Shown one piece after another: positions 35,223 through 44,011 of a stretch of DNA of 64,000 nucleotides. The stretch comes from Oligoflexia bacterium. Lineage in GTDB: Bacteria; Bdellovibrionota; UBA1018; CAIPTA01. Position numbers and translations under genes: made by a program. The notes under the pieces are model-generated. The model was not told the origin of the DNA. It saw nothing but the letters and a program-made list of their open reading frames with translations, and ran no database searches. Each line of letters starts with the position of its first letter. The first letter of the stretch is position 1. The stretch covers positions 50,109-114,108 of the forward strand of contig JAMLID010000006.1 of NCBI GenBank assembly GCA_023954355.1. Direction: 5' to 3'.

Positions 35223-36674
35223 ATGCCTTTTAAAAAGTTCCAATATCTACCAAAGCAAATTTTTTTAAAATTTTTCATCCAACAAACCTTGGTTATTGTT
35301 GTCTCAATTTTATTACTTTCATTTTTCTCTCATATATTTTTAGCTAACGGCTTAAAACATGCGCAAACGGCTGCAGAAATTGAATACGCTTATAGCGCTG
35401 CCTTTTTATTTTTAATAATTTCGTCCTGCTTTATCGTTTCTATTGTTTCTTTATGGATGGGACTTAAGTTAGTTTGGCCATTGGGAAGAATCCTTGTAAA
35501 AGCACGCTCTATTTTAAAAAATGAATACACATCAATGCAAAACGCCGTTATTGAACCAGAAAATAATGATGACGAATGGCAAGATCTTGAATCGACCCTA
35601 CATAGTATTAATAAAGATATTCGTAATAAAGAACGCTCACTCTCTCGCGAAAGAGAAGAAATTGAAACACTAGTTAGTGGAACAACCCAAGCAGTTGTAG
35701 CAGTAGAATCTAATGGCGACATTATGTTCTTCAACTCGCAATTTGCTTTGATTTTTGAAATCCCTCAATCAGGTGCCAAACGATTATCTGACATCATTCG
35801 AGATCAAATTATCTTAAAAACTTTTCGTCATACTTTAGAGTTTGGCTCACCGAATACCGAGCAAATTTCTATTCAAACTAATACCGATCATAGCCAAGCC
35901 ATCTATAATTTATCGACTTCACCATTAAAAAATGATGAAGGTAAAATCTATGGTGTTATTGGTATGTTTTACGACATCACCGAATTAAAAAGGACAGAGC
36001 AAGTACGAATTGATTTTGTAGCTAATGTATCCCACGAACTAAGAACTCCACTCACTTCAATTAAAGGCTACGCTCAAACTCTTAGAGAAGATTTACAAAA
36101 TAATATCGACGCACTCAAATTATTAAGCCCCATTGAAAAAAATACAGATCGCTTAATCGCCCTAGTTAATGATCTGCTAAGCCTTTCTTCTTTAGAATCT
36201 GGTAGCGAACTCAATAAGCAATCTGTTCGCCTTCTAGAATTATCGCAAAGGGTGTTAGGTAATTTTCAAAATCAAATTAGTGCCAAAAAACATAAGGTCA
36301 CTTTAAACTGCCAATCTGACGTTCTATTTGCTGATCGATCTAAGATTGAACAAGTTCTTACAAACCTATTAGAAAATGCCATTAAATACATTCCAGAAGG
36401 CGGTACCATTCAAATTGATTGGATCCATGAGGGTAATCAAACGATTCTTAAGATTCGTGACAATGGTCCAGGTATACCGAAAGAACAGCACACCAGAATA
36501 TTTGAGCGATTTTTTCGTGTTGATAGTGCTAGAAATCGCGAGCAAGGTGGTACAGGCCTAGGTCTAGCAATTGTGAAACATATTGTTTTACGCCATGGGG
36601 GGAAAATCTCAGTCAATAGCGAATTAGGTAACGGAACAGAATTTATCTGCGAATTCCCAGAAAGTACAAGCTGA
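35223..36674 (+). CDS. phoR: Sensor histidine kinase (PhoR-like)
   Basis: The 483-residue product has two membrane segments (about 18-40 and 58-85), a HAMP-like or linker coiled coil (to about 150), a PAS domain (about 150-255), HisKA with His271 (NVSHELRTPLTSIKGYAQ) and HATPase with N (NLLENAIKYIPEGG), G1 (DNGPGIP) and G2 (GGTGLGLAIV) boxes. The short periplasmic loop fits PhoR, which senses phosphate through PhoU/Pst. It starts 2 bases after phoB. Confidence 0.9.
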   Translation: MPFKKFQYLPKQIFLKFFIQQTLVIVVSILLLSFFSHIFLANGLKHAQTAAEIEYAYSAAFLFLIISSCFIVSIVSLWMGLKLVWPLGRILVKARSILKNEYTSMQNAVIEPENNDDEWQDLESTLHSINKDIRNKERSLSREREEIETLVSGTTQAVVAVESNGDIMFFNSQFALIFEIPQSGAKRLSDIIRDQIILKTFRHTLEFGSPNTEQISIQTNTDHSQAIYNLSTSPLKNDEGKIYGVIGMFYDITELKRTEQVRIDFVANVSHELRTPLTSIKGYAQTLREDLQNNIDALKLLSPIEKNTDRLIALVNDLLSLSSLESGSELNKQSVRLLELSQRVLGNFQNQISAKKHKVTLNCQSDVLFADRSKIEQVLTNLLENAIKYIPEGGTIQIDWIHEGNQTILKIRDNGPGIPKEQHTRIFERFFRVDSARNREQGGTGLGLAIVKHIVLRHGGKISVNSELGNGTEFICEFPESTS

Positions 36675-37802
36675 GTGTTTTTTACTCCAAACGAAATTTC
36701 TTTTCCTCAAGATTTAGAAAGCAATCTAGAACTCATATTTAATAAATACAAGTCTACAATGAGTGAAGATCAACTCACAAACTCATTGCAAAAACTCTGG
36801 CCCTTACTCGCACTAGAGGGCGGTGTGAGTGAAAAAAAATCAGAACACTACTCTTTAGATAAGAAATTGGCCTCGGCTTACATGATGTATTACCTACCGA
36901 TAAACTGCTTGAAAGCCGCATTAATTTTAGATGAACTTTGGCTCACTCATGGAATGCCATTAAGCCAATTAAATGTTTTAGACCTGGGTTGTGGTCCAGC
37001 AACTGCTTATTGGGGCATAGCCTGGTGGGCGAAGATGCGAAATCTTAAGCTTAGCTATCACGGATGGGATCAGTCTAAAATATTCACACAACTTGCATAC
37101 GAATCAACAAAACACTCTGCCTTCCAAGGTAACCTTAGTTTTTCCAGTGAACAAAATTCTATTTCTCAATTGATCAGAAAAGTACAACCAAACCTGATTT
37201 TATTTTCAAATTCTATTGGAGAAATAGCTCCAAACCACGAAGAAAAAACCAATCTACTCAAACAACTACTAGAGCAAAAGAATAGTCCTTACATTCTTTT
37301 TATTGAACCAGGCACAAAACAGCATTCACGTGCATTATCGAACTTAAAAGACCATTTTTTAGAAACTTCACCACTACTACCCTGCTTAAGCCGTAGGCCT
37401 TGCGGAGCTCTAACCATAGCAAGTGACTGGTGTCATGAAGAAGTTTATATTCAGTTTCCAAAATGGATAGAAGACTTAGGTAAAAAAATAAATATGAAGA
37501 AGTCGGCCATGATTTTTTCTTATTTATTGTATGGAAAACACTCTAATCCTTTACTGGATGGCAGCTCAAGAGTAGTGAGCCAAAGATTAGAACGTAAAGG
37601 CCAGTGGGAATGCCGCATTTGCACAGAAAAAGGTAAAGAATTTATTCGCGTTCAAAAATCAAAAATAAACGAAAAAACAGATTTTTTCCCTAAACTAGGG
37701 CGTGGAGATATTTGGCTAAAATATACAGCACAAGAAAAAGGTGATTTAGTAGAAAAAACTCTTTGGGAGTCGCAGCAAAAGTCTTTATTTGAGATTAGAT
37801 AA
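36675..37802 (+). CDS. Rsm22-family methyltransferase-like protein
   Basis: The 375-residue product starts with GTG at 36675, abutting the phoR TGA. LNVLDLGCGPATAYWGI is the SAM-binding motif I; the N-terminal part (about 1-95) and the Cys pattern CLSRRPCG ... DWC ... CRIC at residues about 235-320 match the Rsm22/METTL17 family tied to small-subunit ribosome assembly. Those Cys residues correspond in METTL17 to an iron-sulphur site, so a cluster is possible here. Its link to phoBR may just be transcriptional. Confidence 0.8.
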   Translation: MFFTPNEISFPQDLESNLELIFNKYKSTMSEDQLTNSLQKLWPLLALEGGVSEKKSEHYSLDKKLASAYMMYYLPINCLKAALILDELWLTHGMPLSQLNVLDLGCGPATAYWGIAWWAKMRNLKLSYHGWDQSKIFTQLAYESTKHSAFQGNLSFSSEQNSISQLIRKVQPNLILFSNSIGEIAPNHEEKTNLLKQLLEQKNSPYILFIEPGTKQHSRALSNLKDHFLETSPLLPCLSRRPCGALTIASDWCHEEVYIQFPKWIEDLGKKINMKKSAMIFSYLLYGKHSNPLLDGSSRVVSQRLERKGQWECRICTEKGKEFIRVQKSKINEKTDFFPKLGRGDIWLKYTAQEKGDLVEKTLWESQQKSLFEIR

Positions 37803-37872
37803 AAAAATAGTATCGCCTTTTCCCAATTCTTGTTTACCTTCTTGCTTTCAAGAATCTATAATGTGATGTCTT

Positions 37873-39957
37873 ATGGTACGCAAAATTCTTAAAAGAGTGC
37901 GAGAAAAAGCTGTTCGCTTTGATATAAGTTTTGGCTTATTACGCCAAGACTTATCTAGTATTCTTGCATTAGCTGATTCTACTAGCGATCTTGGAACAAA
38001 AGCTCAATGGCTAGAAAGTCTTTTAGATTGGGTACGTATTTCTGTAAACCCAGAATCACAGAAAACTAGTAGTAAAATTCAAGCAGTTCGTTTTCGCTAC
38101 TTACTCAAAGTCTTAGAAAAAAATCCAAAATGGGAAAAAGAATTTTCTAAACTACTTTCTGGCTTACTTTTAGAGACCGATGCTCTCTCGCTCTTATGCG
38201 AAACTGGTTTGAGCAATCAAAATGGATTTATTAGTGAGTGTATTGATCGAATTGTTCACCGTATAGTACCCGTACCAAGAAACGAAAAAGATCTAGGTGA
38301 GTTATTCGTACGATTGTTTGATGATGAAACCGACGCTGATTGGCTAGCCACTCTCGATGAATCTACTATTCAACGCCTTGAGGGAATGATCTTTTCTGAT
38401 CCAGAAGCAAAGCAATATTTACTAAAAAAATATACCAAAACACTATTAGAAGCTTTAGTTATACTCGCCGCTCAAGTTGAGTCTGCTGGCCTATCTAAAG
38501 AAATTCGTTTTCGCTCACACATTAGATCAGTTAGAGATTCTGCTTTTTTTCGCTTACGAATGATTATGGCTCTGGCACATGCAAGCTTAGCTTCTGATGA
38601 AACAGAAAAAAAAGAAGCTATTTTAGATCGCATGAGACCGCATTTCGACGCTTGTAGAAAAGAAATTAACAATGCTCTACAGCACTTAGAAGAGCACGGT
38701 GTTAGCACAACAATTGTATATCGATTAGAGCGTATTGAGAGACAGCTAGATCGAATGGAACTTATTTCAGAAATTCTTTTTGCTAAGGCAAACTCTCAAA
38801 AATCTACGCTTTGGCTAAGATTAATGGCTAGCCTAATTCGCTCTAGTATAGAAAGCTCGAGCGTACGTAAACTTTTTCAAGACAACCTGCATATGTTGGC
38901 TAGAAAAGTTGTTGAGCGTGTGGGAGTTTCTGGTGAACGCTACATAACTAGCACAAAAAAAGAATATTTCTCACTACTGCTCTCTGCCGGCGGTGGAGGA
39001 ATGGTCACAGCCGGCACAGCATATGTTAAATTTTTAATTGGCAAGACGAATCCCGCACTATTTTTTGAGGGATTATTCTCTTCTATCAACTACACCTTTA
39101 GCTTTTTGCTAATGCAGATTTGTCACTTTACCTTAGCAACTAAACAACCAAGTGTTACCGCACACGCATTAGCCTCAAAACTAAAAGAAATTCGACAAGA
39201 GTCTGACCTAGCAGCATTTAATGATACCGTTGCGAAATTAACTCGATCTCAATTTGCTGCTGCTGTTGGTAATATTGGAATTGTTGCACCTGTTGCAATA
39301 ATTGCTGATTTTCTATTTTCACAAAGCTTTGGCAGGCATATTATGCCCATCGACTATGCAACGAAAGTAATTGCAGAAATGCACCCTTGGAAAAGTCCAA
39401 CTATCATTTTTGCTTTTGGTACTGGTGTATTACTTTGGTTATCGGGCCTAGGAGCCGGCTGGCTTGAAAACTGGTTTGTATACAGACGACTTCCAGAGAC
39501 AATTTCTCAATCGCCAGTACTTATTAATTTTTTAGGTGCCAAAAAAGCAGCTAGAGTATCAGATTGGATCTGTAAAAATATTGCGGGCATCGGTGGAAAC
39601 GTATCGCTAGGAATACTCTTAGCTTTTTCACCAATTATTGGACAATTCTTTGGATTACCATTTCATACAAGACACGTAACTATCTCTTCAGGTGGATTAT
39701 TTTACGCTTATAGCGCTATGCCTTCTGGAGCATTGAACTGGCAAGATTATCTCTTAGGCGCTATCAGCGTAGTCCTAGTTGGACTTCTAAATTTCGGTGT
39801 TTCCTTTGCTCTAGCCTTATATACAGCCATTCGCGCTAGAGATGTAAAAAAAGGAAGATTAGTTATTATTCGACATGCGCTTTGGAAGCATATTCGAGCC
39901 AATCCTCTCGCCTACTTTTGGCCACAAGCTAGCAAGCAAGCAGCTCACCTTAAATAA
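37873..39957 (+). CDS. Gcr/SpecificRecomb-family membrane protein
   Basis: The 694-residue product has a soluble helical N-terminal half (about 1-350) and several C-terminal membrane segments (about 370-390, 400-425, 480-510, 540-560, 600-625, 635-655). It matches PF10136, annotated site-specific recombinase (Gcr), with LTRSQFAAAVGNIGIVAP and GNVSLGILLAFSPIIG. The membrane segments make a recombinase role doubtful; the name is historical. Function unknown. Confidence 0.85.
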   Translation: MVRKILKRVREKAVRFDISFGLLRQDLSSILALADSTSDLGTKAQWLESLLDWVRISVNPESQKTSSKIQAVRFRYLLKVLEKNPKWEKEFSKLLSGLLLETDALSLLCETGLSNQNGFISECIDRIVHRIVPVPRNEKDLGELFVRLFDDETDADWLATLDESTIQRLEGMIFSDPEAKQYLLKKYTKTLLEALVILAAQVESAGLSKEIRFRSHIRSVRDSAFFRLRMIMALAHASLASDETEKKEAILDRMRPHFDACRKEINNALQHLEEHGVSTTIVYRLERIERQLDRMELISEILFAKANSQKSTLWLRLMASLIRSSIESSSVRKLFQDNLHMLARKVVERVGVSGERYITSTKKEYFSLLLSAGGGGMVTAGTAYVKFLIGKTNPALFFEGLFSSINYTFSFLLMQICHFTLATKQPSVTAHALASKLKEIRQESDLAAFNDTVAKLTRSQFAAAVGNIGIVAPVAIIADFLFSQSFGRHIMPIDYATKVIAEMHPWKSPTIIFAFGTGVLLWLSGLGAGWLENWFVYRRLPETISQSPVLINFLGAKKAARVSDWICKNIAGIGGNVSLGILLAFSPIIGQFFGLPFHTRHVTISSGGLFYAYSAMPSGALNWQDYLLGAISVVLVGLLNFGVSFALALYTAIRARDVKKGRLVIIRHALWKHIRANPLAYFWPQASKQAAHLK

Positions 39958-40178
39958 TACGCAGCATTATAATTGTTTATTTCACTCTACTATAGACTAA
40001 TTTGCCGCTCTAAATTTCGCCTATATTATGTTTTTTCTGTGAGTAGGAAGCTATCGCAAACAAACAGAAAAGAAATTTTAATTGCCTTGCTCTCGTGTAT
40101 GGCATTTGTTATCAAGCCGTTGCGGTGGGAATTGCACAGAGGGCATGATCTATGCCTTTTCAAATAAGGGAGAAAGAA

Positions 40179-40745
40179 ATGTACATAAAATTTGTTTTAT
40201 TAGCTATCACCATGATCGCTACAGGAATCCAACAAGCTAAAGCCGATGAAATGGAATTATTTGATATACTAAGTCCAGCAGAAATCGCTCAAGAACTAAT
40301 GAATGAAGTTGATGACACATCATTCTTTGAAGCCATTCCAACAGCCTCAAAGCCAAGAGTTTATGTTTTGGTCGACAAAAGCCAACAAAGACAATGGGTG
40401 TATGTAGATGGTAGTCTATACGATAGTTGGGCTGTATCTACTGGAACAGAAAAAAGAAAATGTGCTCCTTCAAGATGTTATAGAGCAGGCACACCTACCG
40501 GTGAGTGGACTCCATACGCTATGTATGCAAAATACACATCACGCTTGTGGAATGCTCGAATGGATAGAGCTATCTTCATTACAGGCGGAATCGCTTTACA
40601 TGCTACTTATGGTGAAAATATTAGTATGCTTGGGCGAAGAGCTTCAGGTGGTTGCGTAAGACAACACCCAGATAATGCTGATCGATTATTCCAGCTTGTT
40701 AAGCGCTACGGAATGAAGAATACAAGAGTTCGCATTCAAGAATAA
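40179..40745 (+). CDS. Secreted L,D-transpeptidase (YkuD)
   Basis: The 188-residue product has a signal peptide (MYIKFVLLAITMIATG, cleaved about residue 23) and a YkuD domain: VYVLVDKSQQRQWVYVDG, then IALHATYG and RRASGGCVRQH with the catalytic His and Cys. It cross-links peptidoglycan or modifies it in the periplasm. ATG at 40179 follows AGGGAGAAAG; an in-frame ATG at 40152 lacks a site. Candidates for predator self-wall or prey-wall modification. Confidence 0.92.
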   Translation: MYIKFVLLAITMIATGIQQAKADEMELFDILSPAEIAQELMNEVDDTSFFEAIPTASKPRVYVLVDKSQQRQWVYVDGSLYDSWAVSTGTEKRKCAPSRCYRAGTPTGEWTPYAMYAKYTSRLWNARMDRAIFITGGIALHATYGENISMLGRRASGGCVRQHPDNADRLFQLVKRYGMKNTRVRIQE

Positions 40746-40766
40746 TTCATAATCTTAATTGAACTT

Positions 40767-40798
40767 AAAAAGAGCTAACCAAAAGTTAGCTCTTTTTT
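40767..40798. terminator. Bidirectional terminator
   Basis: AAAAAGAGCTAAC and GTTAGCTCTTTTTT form a perfect stem around CAAAA, between convergent genes; its right arm touches the stop codon of the gene at 40798. Confidence 0.85.
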
Positions 40799-43700
40799 TA
40801 TTTAGTATTTATTAATCTCGATAATTTAGTATTTAAAACTTCTGCATCAGCATCAAAACCATTTGATTTATAATAATCAATCAGCGTTGTTAATCGAGAG
40901 CTCTCTGCTTGTACTACTGATTCAAGATATTTAGCATACTCTAAACCAGTACTTACTTGACCGTTTAATAAATATAACGCAGTTAAAGCGCGGTAATTTT
41001 CAAGATCTCTTGGATACTGACTATAATATGTTTCTAAATACGGAATTGCAGAAACATAATCACCTCTATACCAAAAATAAAATCCTAAGCCTTTTTGTAT
41101 CAATGGTCCGCAAGACTGAAAAAAAGCTGTATCTGACAAAAGTTTTTTAGCAATACGATCAGCTTCTGGCCAATCATATGCTTTCGCGTAAACTTCTAAA
41201 AGATAGCAATCACTTGTCGGACGTAATTTCGATTTAAATTTTTTAGCCAGTGATACAGCATCTTGTAATCTATTCATCTGTCGTAAGGCCACTATTTGAT
41301 ACTCAATTGATTCTGCGTCTTTAAGCACATCGTATGTTTGCTCAGCTTCTTTTAAGGCCGTGGCATATCTTTCCATCTGTAATAAATGAAAAGCTGTACT
41401 TGGATCTTTTTTATGAGTTTTATCATCTAGATTCTCTAATTTTGCTAAGATTGTTTGGTATTTATAAAAATCATTCGGCATAGAACGCAAAATGCCATCG
41501 TAAAAAGCAGAACTTTCATGAAAGTTTTTAATTACACTCGAGTAGTTTCCTTGAAATTTCTTTAATAAAAACTGATTCGGTGTTTCTTGTTTGGCTTCGT
41601 AAAATAGTTTGCTCTGTAAAACCTCTGCGTATGCATTTCGATCTGTATTAATTTTTGCATCTTCAGCAAAGTGTAAAACATCTTCTCTTGTTAATACAAA
41701 AAGTGACATAGCCTGATAGATATTTGCAATTGGTACACCAGATAAAAATTGAGCATACTCACGGTTAGAAATTAATGAGTGCAACTTCATTAAATCAAAA
41801 CGTACTTCTTTTTTTGAACCGATCATAATCAGCTCTTGGTCGCCTGTTCCTGTAAACACCATGCCGTGAGGAAAAACTGTATAAAAAGTTTTTAAAATAC
41901 TTGAGAGAACTCTAGCATCCATATTGTAAAGATTTAACCACTGAGAAAATACACCTTCATCAGTTAGATTATTACTAACTATGGTAAAGAATTCTTCAGT
42001 AAAAAGATTAGCTACCCCTGCAAGCCATGAGTGAGATGGTTGCGAAACAATAATGTCATATGGGCCACCCTGCTTTGTTGCTAAAACAAAACGTGCATCT
42101 TCAATTCTGATTTCTAAATTTTTACGGTCTTTATATGGTAGTTCTCCATCGTACACAAATTTCGATGCCTCAAGAATTCCTTTTTCTAACTCTGCGACAT
42201 ATACTTTTTTCAAGTTTGTAGAAGATAAAAAATTAACTGTGTAGCCGCCTCCATAGCCAACGATAAAAGCAGACTTCGGATCTCTCCCTAGAGCTATTGG
42301 CAAAAATCCCAGAAGAGCTTCGTACTTAGGAAGCGACATTTGATCTTTGCGATCATAAATCGATTCATTTAATCCATTAGTTTTTAACCTATAATAATTG
42401 CGATAACGCTCACCATCTGTTGGATCGTGACTAAGAGTAATAATACCGCTTTGCCCTTCATATATAAGCTTAAATTCTTCATCCACTGATAAATAGCGCT
42501 TAAAAAGCTCTGATAAACTATTATAATTTCGACTCTTTTGCTCATAGGCAAAGTGAATGATCTGTTCAAAACTAATCGCACGTATAAATACGACAAGAAC
42601 CAATACAAACCCTAAGGCACTAAATAAAAGTTTAGATGTTTGAATTTGATTTTTCTTCATTTGAAAAAGAAAAGGTATGGGCAAAAAAACCAGTACTAAG
42701 CAAGCTAGTTTAATCGAATTACTAGAACCCAACCAAGGAATCAAAACCAAACCTGTCAAACAAGAACCCAATATCGATCCGATTGTATTGCTAGCGTAAA
42801 TTTGACCACTTTCTTTGGCAGAGTCTTCAGGATTCGTAACTACAAGGTCAATAGCTAGTGGTAGTAGCATCCCTAAAAAACTACTAGAAGGTAAAAGAAT
42901 CAAAAAACACACTGTAGCTTTTGCGAAAAAAAACGAACAAGCAAAACCAAAGTAATAGTAAAAAATATTTGCCAATAAGGGACTAAAAGAAAGCAAATAA
43001 CTTGATAAGACAATAGAGAAAGATGCAGCAATTAAAAGCCATAGATAAAAAGAAAATTTATTTTTTATTTTATCTATAAACTGTGAGAGCACTATGGCAC
43101 CAAGACCTAAGCCTAAAAGAAACACACATAGTACTAAACTTAATCCATATATATTCGAGCCTAAAAATATGCCTAGATACTTATTCCAAACAACTTCAGC
43201 AGCAAGAGCAGAGAATCCGACCAATCCAGCAGATAAGTAAATTAGGTACGTATACGACTTGGATTTTGATTTTTGTATATTGTTTTGATTTTCTGATTTT
43301 GACTCTTCGGCTAAAAGTGGCGCATTGTTAGTTTTGGCTATAAAAAAAGCTACTAGTAAAATCACTAAGTTTACAAAAACAGAGAAATGATTAGCCCAAG
43401 TAGTACCTAAAATAGGAATCAAATAAAATCCTGTAACAAACGCTCCAGCTACTGCACCAAGAGTATTTAACCCATAGAGAAAGCTAATCTTACGCCCGAT
43501 TTCACTTTTTGTTTTAACAAAGTGCTTTATCAATAGAGGCAGTGAAGCTCCCATCAAAGTAGATGGGAGAAGAATTAATAATAAAACAGATAAAAACTTT
43601 AAGATCACACCTAAAATAGAGAAAGATCCAGATAAAGGAAAAAACCCTAAAAGCTTATGAAAATCGTAAAGAACGAAAAGTAGAAAAAAAGAATATAACC

Positions 43701-43944
43701 CAATGATCCCCTCTATGATTCCATACATCCATAAAGGATTTTTAATCCGATAAGAGAATCTTCCTGAAAGCCAACTACCTAAAGACATTCCTAGAAAAAA
43801 AATGCCCAAAACCATGCTTATGGCCGCTGATGTTGAACCCACACCTAAAGATAAGACCCTTATCCAAATGCTTTCATAAATTAAACTAGAAAATCCCGAA
43901 AAAAAGAAAAGGCAGCTAACGATTGTACGTTGAGACATCTTCAT
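40798..43944 (-). CDS. MFS/spermidine-synthase fusion with TPR tail
   Basis: The 1048-residue product has three parts. An N-terminal transporter-like region holds about 12-14 membrane helices (about 1-465, two similar halves, the second starting near LIYLSAGLVGFSALAAEVVW). A spermidine synthase-like Rossmann domain follows (about 540-770, AFIVGYGGGYTVNFL, VAELEKGILEASK, EDARFVLATKQG, YDIIVSQPSHSW). A C-terminal TPR-like helical region covers about 840-1040. The fusion is a known family of unknown substrate, likely transferring aminopropyl or related groups at the membrane. AGGAG precedes the ATG by 8 nt. Confidence 0.88.
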   Translation of the reverse strand: MKMSQRTIVSCLFFFSGFSSLIYESIWIRVLSLGVGSTSAAISMVLGIFFLGMSLGSWLSGRFSYRIKNPLWMYGIIEGIIGLYSFFLLFVLYDFHKLLGFFPLSGSFSILGVILKFLSVLLLILLPSTLMGASLPLLIKHFVKTKSEIGRKISFLYGLNTLGAVAGAFVTGFYLIPILGTTWANHFSVFVNLVILLVAFFIAKTNNAPLLAEESKSENQNNIQKSKSKSYTYLIYLSAGLVGFSALAAEVVWNKYLGIFLGSNIYGLSLVLCVFLLGLGLGAIVLSQFIDKIKNKFSFYLWLLIAASFSIVLSSYLLSFSPLLANIFYYYFGFACSFFFAKATVCFLILLPSSSFLGMLLPLAIDLVVTNPEDSAKESGQIYASNTIGSILGSCLTGLVLIPWLGSSNSIKLACLVLVFLPIPFLFQMKKNQIQTSKLLFSALGFVLVLVVFIRAISFEQIIHFAYEQKSRNYNSLSELFKRYLSVDEEFKLIYEGQSGIITLSHDPTDGERYRNYYRLKTNGLNESIYDRKDQMSLPKYEALLGFLPIALGRDPKSAFIVGYGGGYTVNFLSSTNLKKVYVAELEKGILEASKFVYDGELPYKDRKNLEIRIEDARFVLATKQGGPYDIIVSQPSHSWLAGVANLFTEEFFTIVSNNLTDEGVFSQWLNLYNMDARVLSSILKTFYTVFPHGMVFTGTGDQELIMIGSKKEVRFDLMKLHSLISNREYAQFLSGVPIANIYQAMSLFVLTREDVLHFAEDAKINTDRNAYAEVLQSKLFYEAKQETPNQFLLKKFQGNYSSVIKNFHESSAFYDGILRSMPNDFYKYQTILAKLENLDDKTHKKDPSTAFHLLQMERYATALKEAEQTYDVLKDAESIEYQIVALRQMNRLQDAVSLAKKFKSKLRPTSDCYLLEVYAKAYDWPEADRIAKKLLSDTAFFQSCGPLIQKGLGFYFWYRGDYVSAIPYLETYYSQYPRDLENYRALTALYLLNGQVSTGLEYAKYLESVVQAESSRLTTLIDYYKSNGFDADAEVLNTKLSRLINTK

Positions 43945-43959
43945 TCTATTACTCCTAAA

Positions 43960-43989
43960 AAAAAGGCCTATCGTGTGATAGGCCTTTTT
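43960..43989 (-). terminator. Terminator of the Cys-repeat lipoprotein gene
   Basis: AAAAAGGCCTATC (43960-43972) and GATAGGCCTTTTTC (43977-43990) form a stem around GTGT between the lipoprotein gene and the MFS/synthase gene on the minus strand. Confidence 0.85.
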
Positions 43990-44011
43990 CCAACCATTAT
44001 ATTTTTATTTT

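Noticed and set aside
37873..39957. Site-specific recombinase marking a mobile element
   Set aside because: The protein has several membrane segments and no integrase or resolvase catalytic motif; the family name is historical.
39973..40167. 64-codon frame before the YkuD gene
   Set aside because: Low-quality composition, no ribosome binding site, no similarity to a known small protein; probably leader sequence.
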